Assembly (NCBI GenBank): GCA_025084515.1
Contig: JAJAGP010000285.1
Span: forward strand, 1-64,000
Direction of reading: 5' to 3'
Length of the DNA stretch: 64,000 nucleotides
From: Ancistrus triradiatus
Lineage: Eukaryota > Chordata > Actinopteri > Siluriformes > Loricariidae
Shown here: one piece after another, positions 61,501 through 64,000 of the stretch
How positions within the stretch are numbered: the stretch's first letter is position 1
Layout: each line of letters starts with the position of its first letter
Notes under the pieces: generated by a model
The model's database searches: none
The model's input: only the letters and a program-made list of their open reading frames with translations
What the model was told of the DNA's origin: nothing
Translations under genes and position numbers: made by a program

Positions 61501-63166
61501 ATTGGCTTGTTTTGCATTGCCTTGTTGAAAAATGCATGGAAATCCCTGGATAAGATGCCATCTTGAAGACAGCTTGTGTTGCTCTAAAATCTTAATGTAC
61601 TTTTCTGCATTAATGCTGCCATCACAAAAGTGCAAATGACCTTTGCCAAAGGCACTGACACAACCCCATTTCATGACAGAGCCTGGCTTTTGGACTTGTT
61701 ACTGATAACAGTCTGGATGGTCCTTTTTGTCTTTGGTCTGGAGCACACAGTGTTCATTTCTTTCCAAAAAAGATCTGGAATACTGATTTGTCTGACCACA
61801 AAACAACTTTCCTCTGTGTGATGGTCCATCTGAGATGCTTCAGAGACCAGATAAGTCGATGCTGCTTGACATGGTTAACATAAAGCTTCTTTTTTGCAAT
61901 GTAACATTTTAAGTGGTATTTGTGAATGTAACTCTGTATTGCAGTATTTGACAAAGGTTTGCCAAAGTAATCCCTTGCCCATGTGGTTCTATCAGCTATT
62001 GATGAATGGTGGTTCTTGATGCAGTGCTGTTTGAGGGATCAGAGATCACAGGTCTTTACATACTGAAATTCCCCCAGATTCCATGAAGTGTTTAATGATA
62101 TTATGCAAATACCTTCCAATCTTTCTTTGAGGTACATTAAAGTTTTTAAACATTTCAATAAGTTCCTCATGCATTTGTTGATATGCTGGAGATCCTCAGT
62201 CCATCTTTACTCCTCAGACTCAACTTTTCATGGATACTGTTTTTGTAGGAAATCATGATTATCACCTGTTGACATCACCTGTCTGAAATTGCATCATGTC
62301 ATTGTTTTACCTCATTACTAGCCCTAAATTGTCCCATCTCAACTTTTTTTGGAATGTTTTGCAAACCTGAAATGCAAGAATGAATGTTTATTAACAAATG
62401 AAGTTGATCAGAAAAACAACATGAAAGATTATGGGTTCATATTATCTGCAATGAAATAAAAGTCAAAGGAATTGTAAGACACACTTCCCCATGTGCTGTT
62501 GGACAAAGACAACCAACAATATTCGTTCTGTGAGTGGTCAGTGATTTGATTTTTCAGTTTTGACTTATCAGTGTATACAGTGAATATTGTACAACATGGC
62601 TGTATGTGATTAGATGGAGTGTATGAAGAAAACATGGACTATCATAATGTGTGTGTGTAGGGGAGACGTTTGGGATCCCTGATACAGTAATGGGTCTCAC
62701 GCTACTGGCAGCAGGAACGAGCATCCCAGACACAGTGGCCAGTGTGATGGTGGCACGAGAAGGTAGAAATGGAGATTTGTCACATTGCGTTTAAAGTTTG
62801 GTAGCCATGCAATAAAGAAATCTTGGCGTTCCTCTTGCAGGTAAAGGAGACATGGCCATGTCCAACATTGTGGGTTCAAACGTGTTTGACATGCTGTGTC
62901 TGGGCATGCCCTGGTTCATAAAGACAGCCTTTGTGGACACGTCATCCCCAGTGATGGTGAACAGCACAGGTCTGGTCTTCACCACGTCCTCGCTGCTCCT
63001 CTCCATCCTAATCCTCTTCATCCTCACTCACATCAATGGCTGGAAGCTGGACAAGAAGTTGGGCGCCGCCTGCTTGCTGATCTACATCTTGTTCGCCTCA
63101 CTCTCCATTCTGTACGAGCTCGGGATCATTGGGAACAGCCCGATCCGTGGCTGTGGGGCTCCCTGA
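39097..63166 (+). CDS. slc24a5: slc24a5: potassium-dependent Na+/Ca2+ exchanger 5 (NCKX5), nine exons
   Basis: Nine exons (39097-39253, 42677-42856, 44557-44640, 46795-46898, 47248-47348, 48122-48417, 56145-56351, 62661-62762, 62841-63166) join in phase to 1557 nt, i.e. 518 residues plus TGA. The product aligns along its length with NCKX5 as I remember it (human about 500 residues). Seen: a basic N-terminus then a hydrophobic segment (about 15-37), an N-glycosylation sequon NET at 54-56, the stretch SSEFPEGFF, alpha-1 (113-141, acidic E134 in SAPELV), a cytoplasmic loop with HTDSGIFQEDS, and alpha-2 (about 381-430, acidic D400 in TSIPDT). Known for the family: an intracellular, trans-Golgi/melanosome-associated exchanger of Na+ for Ca2+ and K+, required for normal melanin pigmentation; zebrafish golden carries a null allele. 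The residue matching human Ala111 is Ala123, the ancestral state. No frameshift or premature stop was found. SLC24A3/A4 paralogues fit less well, because the short N-terminus and loop motifs match A5. Confidence 0.97.
39345..39532. mobile_element. Tc1 terminus fragment in slc24a5 intron 1
   Basis: cagaaccttgcataagtgtt and gcataagtattcatcccc form the terminal region of another Tc1 family. No transposase sequence is attached. Confidence 0.5.
39559..39969. mobile_element. Internally deleted Tc1 family T2 element (intron 1)
   Basis: Termini tacgacctcaaatcag and ctgatttggggttgta are kept while nearly all of the transposase region is gone. Confidence 0.75.
40157..40350. repeat. V-SINE fragment with (GT)n inside (intron 1)
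   Basis: tgtgggtttcctctgggtac and cacattccaaagacacgtgt match the body of the SINE at 22097. A (GT)n run occupies 40263-40306. Confidence 0.6.
40540..42372 (+). pseudogene. Tc1 family T1 relic split by a T5 insertion (intron 1)
   Basis: The left part keeps transposase coding (RTMNSELYKQI, ...) and the right terminus is gttcacaaactttcaagcac near 42366. A T5 element interrupts it at 41045-42227. The 5' third is missing. Confidence 0.75.
41045..42227 (+). mobile_element. Tc1 family T5 nested in T1, TA target duplication
   Basis: The host T1 sequence breaks at ...cagtaaaTA and resumes TAaatgataatatt. The T5 edges tacacgcattgac and ccgtcagtgta are inverted. It keeps ctgtttgggatctgacagtc and the end ctcatcttgtgtggaggcta. 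Several frameshifts make it inactive. Confidence 0.75.
42677..42856 (+). CDS. slc24a5: slc24a5 exon 2
   Basis: Residues 53-112 and one base of codon 113. The acceptor is tttccag and the donor gtacgt. It carries the luminal sequon NET and the family-typical QSSEFPEGFF, then ERKDGGIVIYF, which starts a membrane helix (about 78-100), and DQYFLPSLEVISE leading into alpha-1. The entry phase (two bases complete a Glu codon) matches the exit of exon 1. Confidence 0.97.
42955..43155. mobile_element. hAT-like fragment (intron 2)
   Basis: tgtttcatggctatttttgg, ttactgagcagcc and ttatctcgcc match part of the family D element at 21260-21430. Confidence 0.5.
43156..44556. other. Remainder of slc24a5 intron 2, nothing recognised
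   Basis: AT-rich, with no second TE family identified and no open frame of note. Confidence 0.5.
44557..44640 (+). CDS. slc24a5: slc24a5 exon 3 (alpha-1 repeat core)
   Basis: Residues 113-140 plus one base. The acceptor is atttcag and the donor gtatca. It encodes the alpha-1 core including QDVAGATFMAAGSSAPELV. E134 corresponds to the acidic residue that coordinates cations in NCKX alpha-1. The codon GCC at 44586-44588 (Ala123) aligns with human Ala111, the position of the light-skin A111T variant; this fish keeps alanine. Confidence 0.97.
   Translation, partial: DWVSLRMLPVPLSWLLEALHLNWSLPF
44812..44945 (+). repeat. 27-bp tandem repeat (intron 3)
   Basis: About four and a half units with consensus gcactggcacgggtgctgtc then gtcctcg. 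The unit is a multiple of three, so it encodes ARVLSSSAL-like 9-residue repeats on + and EDDSTRASA-like repeats on -. Confidence 0.85.
44990..46290. repeat. Degenerate array with core gctcaggtacggagcta (intron 3)
   Basis: A core (gctcaaatacggagcta) recurs about 40 times, mostly 21 or 30 bp apart. The - strand stays open for 260 codons (45572-44790) with SSVSEHA and SVFEHAS units. Sequence composition and repetition argue for a repeat rather than a gene. Confidence 0.75.
46291..46690. other. Unclassified dispersed repeat-like segment (intron 3)
   Basis: It contains ccttcgtatccttcg and ctccgaaggatgcagcccct, short inverted Cys/Gly-poor blocks I associate with fish DNA elements, and ends gacccgtgaca. 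No transposase was found. Confidence 0.35.
46795..46898 (+). CDS. slc24a5: slc24a5 exon 4
   Basis: Residues 141-175, ending in phase 0. The acceptor is attgcag and the donor gtgtgt. It encodes GVFVTKGDIGVSTIVGSAVY and then NLLGICAACGLL, the second half of alpha-1 and its helix. A (CA)n tract starts only about 8 nt beyond the donor. Confidence 0.96.
46907..46961 (+). repeat. (CA)n microsatellite at the slc24a5 intron 4 donor
   Basis: About 27 CA units begin 8 nt after the exon 4 donor (gtgtgtaa). Intronic CA repeats can act through hnRNP L on nearby splice sites. Confidence 0.95.
46965..47235. mobile_element. Tc1 terminus-like fragment (intron 4)
   Basis: cagttattggcacccctaag and atcaaaatggggaagatgaa resemble the 5' end and start-codon region of a Passport-type Tc1. 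It accounts for most of this 349-nt intron. Confidence 0.45.
47248..47348 (+). CDS. slc24a5: slc24a5 exon 5
   Basis: Residues 176-208 plus two bases of a Trp codon. The acceptor is tgtttag and the donor gtgagt. It encodes VSRLSCWPLFRDC and then a membrane helix ending SDNRVYW, which matches the NCKX5 pattern of LSCWPLFRD followed by a helix and VYW. Confidence 0.96.
47600..48066 (+). pseudogene. L2-type LINE 3' fragment (intron 5)
   Basis: It translates in pieces to HFTGSL/LPVAAKNGS, then LEPPLKVEGRQTSRLKA and VAVFKWRLKIRFFTEH, the L2-type ORF2 C-terminal pattern. The tail tgctctggataaggttgtct then gctaaacactgtaaatgtaa is shared with the SINEs in this window. It ends 55 nt before exon 6. Confidence 0.65.
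48122..48417 (+). CDS. slc24a5: slc24a5 exon 6 (helix plus cytoplasmic loop)
   Basis: Residues 209-307 plus one base. The acceptor is gggtag; the first base completes Trp209. A helix (LLLVYGVYIVVLCFDLRI) is followed by the large cytoplasmic loop, with a Cys pair in FSPCCKW, an acidic stretch, and the conserved block HTDSGIFQEDSAFSHLSLSL. The donor is gtacaa. A Tc1 transposon begins 46 nt into the following intron. Confidence 0.97.
48463..49752 (-). pseudogene. Sleeping Beauty-type Tc1, 5' end lost at gypsy insertion (family T3)
   Basis: The left terminus tacattggggcaaaaaagta is intact. - strand frames (49691-49230, 49161-48835) keep MTKIRELSKDTRKKIVNLHQ, the HTH VGVNTSIVGAIVRKW, and VFQHDNDPKDT. 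Only a few breaks separate the parts. The sequence stops at 49752 where the gypsy LTR starts; the other terminal repeat is not found beyond the gypsy. Confidence 0.88.
49753..50027 (-). repeat. 3' LTR of the gypsy element, truncated
   Basis: About 275 bp align with the right LTR from tgttatgt to agggggaaa, then jump into integrase C-terminal sequence. The U3 part and polypurine tract have been deleted. Confidence 0.8.
50013..50280 (-). pseudogene. gypsy integrase C-terminal region
   Basis: SVEHHLCRCRRAWTISREAL and NRRRRPAPPFARS, then SFIGKVINLSSIRLKI, match the region after the integrase core. No D,D35E core precedes it: the sequence jumps from the zinc-finger end to here. Confidence 0.8.
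50420..51190 (-). pseudogene. gypsy RNase H and integrase start
   Basis: RNase H motifs FIMEVDASDFGGGAILSQ, LAERNYDVGNRELLAVK and NIKPDALSRQF are clear. Integrase follows only as a broken fragment (FWWPTMDLD ... CPTCA near 50330). Confidence 0.85.
51190..51860 (-). pseudogene. gypsy reverse transcriptase region
   Basis: Blocks FFFISKKDGTLHPCIDYRGL, DLWNAYHLVRIKEGDEWKTA, FGLTNAP and the catalytic FVYLDDIL are present. An in-frame stop near 51628 and a frameshift near 51180 disrupt the frame. Confidence 0.9.
51860..52495 (-). pseudogene. gypsy protease region
   Basis: It contains VDALIDSGSKENLIDQELA, the DSG active-site motif of a retropepsin, and later LVLGHPWLALHSP, typical of the region before reverse transcriptase. 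It is in a different frame from gag. Confidence 0.85.
52407..53114 (-). pseudogene. gypsy gag remnant
   Basis: It starts MGPADQQ and contains ECRGF-like CWGFLLQCDLVFQQ and VSYVIGLLRGKALTWAEAVL, the capsid-like core of sushi-type gag (Retrotrans_gag). After RLIGLQQG the sequence jumps toward protease, so the CCHC zinc knuckle is absent. Confidence 0.85.
53132..53600 (-). repeat. 5' LTR of the gypsy element
   Basis: It starts tgttatgtgggatctaagat and carries an AATAAA on the - strand (in gtttattaaataa). Its outer edge is not certain. Just inside, the gag ATG (53114) follows a short leader with ctggccaac that may be the primer-binding site. Confidence 0.7.
53976..55460 (-). pseudogene. Tc1-like transposon, decayed (family T6, intron 6)
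   Basis: Left terminus tacagtgcattgcaaaagta. The right part gaaagtaaaggggccgaata is near complete, but the final terminal repeat is lost in a CA/TA tract. - strand frames keep MARRKPFLKDIHKKSRLKFA, VLWSDELFGHNAKRG and RFIFQQDSDPKHKAKST (second catalytic Asp). Confidence 0.88.
55486..55553 (+). repeat. Compound (CA)n(TA)n microsatellite
   Basis: CA units pass into TA units at the edge of the T6 relic. Confidence 0.95.
55679..56097. mobile_element. Tc1-type MITE ending 47 nt before exon 7
   Basis: Termini tacagtaccctgcaaaaatc and acttttgcacattactgta are inverted (418 bp). A weak SKRPF-like block remains (cagaag/atcttgatgaag). TA target duplication is likely. It sits immediately before the exon 7 acceptor. 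Confidence 0.7.
56145..56351 (+). CDS. slc24a5: slc24a5 exon 7
   Basis: Residues 308-376 plus one base. The acceptor is gttatag and the donor gtaaga. It encodes the end of the loop (PKSVFRMPENDLKRIFWVLS), then a helix, the PDCRKRFW segment between helices, and a second helix ending TYILVWMVTVVG. It matches the NCKX5 order exactly. Confidence 0.97.
56560..56605 (-). repeat. SINE 3' tail fragment
   Basis: agtcatttagcagacgcttt then tatcca is the reverse of the L2/SINE tail. A hAT-like terminus (cagggttgggtggtatgaca) follows directly at 56601. Confidence 0.5.
56756..56870 (-). repeat. tRNA-derived SINE (reverse), intron 7
   Basis: A box on - at 56859-56849 (tagcctagtgg) and B box at 56815-56805 (ggttcaaatcc) are at tRNA spacing. 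The tail tgctaaatgctgtaaatgta is the L2 type. The body is shortened compared with 21090-21258. Confidence 0.8.
57495..59039 (+). mobile_element. Tc1 transposon with ~200-bp terminal inverted repeats (family T7, intron 7)
   Basis: Left tacacgtggacaaaattgtt and right acaattttgtctacgtgt are inverted over about 200 bp, with TA duplicated at the target. It contains the best preserved transposase of the window. Confidence 0.9.
57842..58800 (+). pseudogene. Tc1 transposase (family T7), frameshifted
   Basis: The frame from MDQRKQRKELSQDIRKKIID reads through the paired-like HTH (ISKQLDVPVTTVAYIIQKF), the linker GRRPRRTPLLKTKHKKARLE, and the DDE start FWENVLWTDETKMELF with the first Asp, to VMFWGCVAASGT. 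A frameshift near 58465 and a deletion near 58625 follow. The remaining sequence keeps LQQDNDPKRTS (second Asp) and DLNPIEHLWKELK (third acidic). Intact relatives are about 340 residues. Confidence 0.9.
59045..59320 (+). pseudogene. Mariner-type fragment (DDE part)
   Basis: CRYLFQQDGAHWHTAKTV then YWFEEHAKE matches the FQQDxAxxHTA catalytic block of a common fish mariner-type element. The rest is missing. Confidence 0.55.
59420..59750. mobile_element. Repeat fragment, same superfamily as 34630-34930
   Basis: It starts tacactcaccagccatcata and contains agtagatcagcagtttctga and tcagaacagcccctccagca, the HTH region (reverse) of that family. Confidence 0.5.
60505..60725 (+). repeat. Dispersed repeat R1 (intron 7)
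   Basis: The most complete R1 copy: agtcaagttaagtcaggtca, agcattgtctcaaaatagct, cagtggcaaggaaaaactct and ataaggaagaaaccttggga. Confidence 0.65.
61090..62490 (-). pseudogene. Tc1 family T2 copy (intron 7)
   Basis: Left terminus tacaaccccaaatcagaaag. - strand frames at 61375-61674 and 61754-61954 keep KGHLHFCDGSINAEKYIKIL and HLRWTITQRKVVLWSDKSVF. The right terminus is partly lost. It ends 170 nt before exon 8. Confidence 0.82.
62661..62762 (+). CDS. slc24a5: slc24a5 exon 8 (alpha-2 repeat, first part)
   Basis: Residues 377-410 plus one base. The acceptor is gtgtgtag and the donor gtagaa. It encodes alpha-2: FGIPDTVMGLTLLAAGTSIP followed by DTVASVMVARE. D400 is the acidic partner of E134 in the cation site. 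Confidence 0.97.
62841..63166 (+). CDS. slc24a5: slc24a5 exon 9 (alpha-2 end, C-terminus, stop)
   Basis: Residues 411-518 and TGA (63164-63166). The acceptor is cttgcag, after a 78-nt intron. It begins GKGDMAMSNIVGSNVFDML, the conserved second half of alpha-2, then C-terminal helices and the family ending YELGIIGNSPIRGCG. The stop codon lies inside the first copy of a degenerate repeat core that fills the 3' flank. Confidence 0.97.
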
Positions 63167-64000
63167 CCTCAGATCAGCGCTCAGTTCCAAATGAAAACTG
63201 GTGCATGCTCAATAACTGATCTCAGACCATCAGAACGGGTTCATTAACAATAACTCTCAAACTGATTTCAGATCAGCATCATATCCTGTAACATAATTAC
63301 TCACCCCAGGTCAGTAATGAATGACTGCTGGACCTGAAAAACCGGGATACACACAGAAACACTGCCGATGGATCGACTTTCAAGAACATGTTTTATACCT
63401 TATAACTGACCTCAGTTTAATGTTAACTCAACTTCAACCAATACCTGTTTTACAAATAATTACTGACTTCAGGTCAGTTTACTCAAAATTGTTTTTACAT
63501 TGAATTGTCTGTTACACAAACAGCTGAACTCAGATCAGCATTCACATCAGCTTTCACACACATTGTGTGTTTTATAGTTTTTTTTTTAATACAGATTCGA
63601 AGAGGTCAGTGTGTTTGCATAACCTTAATGACCTCAGAAACAATGTTTAATCATCGGCTGCAAACAGCTCGTTTATATCAAATATCAGGATACCCTCAGG
63701 TCAGCTTTTTCCTCAGTTTTCACACCCCCTCTTCGTGTTTATACAAATTAAACTGACCTCAAATTAGTGGTAACTCTGTTGCGCTTTCTTTAAAACATCT
63801 GGTTCACACAGAGTAACCAAACTACATCATGATTTGTGCCCATATTTACTGACCTGAGATCAACCTCCTAGTCACATAAAACCCAGTTTGTGTCATACAT
63901 TAATCTGACCTCAGATCAGGGTTAAAAACACATCACCCGGATTGTAAACAGAACTCAGATCAGCCTGAATACCATACATGACGCACACAAAACTCCATAC
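63167..64000 (+). repeat. slc24a5 3' flank/3' UTR: degenerate array with core ctgacctcagatcagc
   Basis: A core close to ctgacctcagatcagc recurs at about 63164, 63220, 63264, 63408, 63465, 63523, 63630, 63752, 63849, 63905 and 63952, with diverged copies between. Typical spacing is 40-60 bp. The first copy overlaps the TGA stop and the array runs off the window end. A weak ATTAAA (63747-63752) is the only polyadenylation hexamer I see. Confidence 0.6.

Overview
The window is vertebrate genomic DNA, almost certainly from a teleost fish. It has one spliced gene with GT-AG introns, very many CA/GT, CT and TA microsatellites, several families of Tc1/mariner transposons, hAT-type elements with 8-bp target duplications, LINE fragments, tRNA-derived SINEs and a Ty3/gypsy retrotransposon. 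The density of Tc1 copies and CA tracts would suit an otophysan such as a catfish, but that is a guess.

The only protein-coding host gene I can support is slc24a5, the NCKX5 potassium-dependent sodium/calcium exchanger of pigment cells (the zebrafish golden locus). It lies on the + strand as nine exons between 39097 and 63166. The exons join in phase to 1557 nt, giving 518 residues and a TGA stop, with canonical splice sites throughout. Both alpha repeats and the large cytoplasmic loop are present and no disabling change is visible.

Layout: 1-9.4 kb is a patchwork of a SINE, a Tx1/L1-like LINE in two fragments, a decayed Tc1, a hAT element nested inside a MITE, and other dispersed repeats. 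9.4-23.5 kb holds further DNA transposons, a 33-bp perfect hairpin, a LINE 3' end, a V-type SINE and microsatellites. 24-33 kb has a MITE pair in opposite orientations, two long degenerate short-period arrays, a PIF/Harbinger fragment and three Sleeping Beauty-type Tc1 pieces. At 33.4-33.6 kb a CpG-rich patch ends in a splice-donor-like site on the - strand and may be the 5' end of a divergent transcript. 33.7-38.3 kb holds an IS630-type transposase relic and more Tc1 relics. 38.8-63.2 kb is slc24a5 with TE-filled introns; intron 6 contains a Tc1, an internally deleted gypsy element inserted in it, a second Tc1 and a MITE. 63.2-64 kb, after the stop, is a degenerate array with a core recurring about every 55 bp.

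I found no evidence for a new multi-gene system. The most unusual items are the nested insertions, the perfect hairpin, the CpG-rich - strand candidate exon, the antisense-open tandem array in intron 3, the (CA)n tract at the intron 4 donor, and the array that begins at the slc24a5 stop codon.
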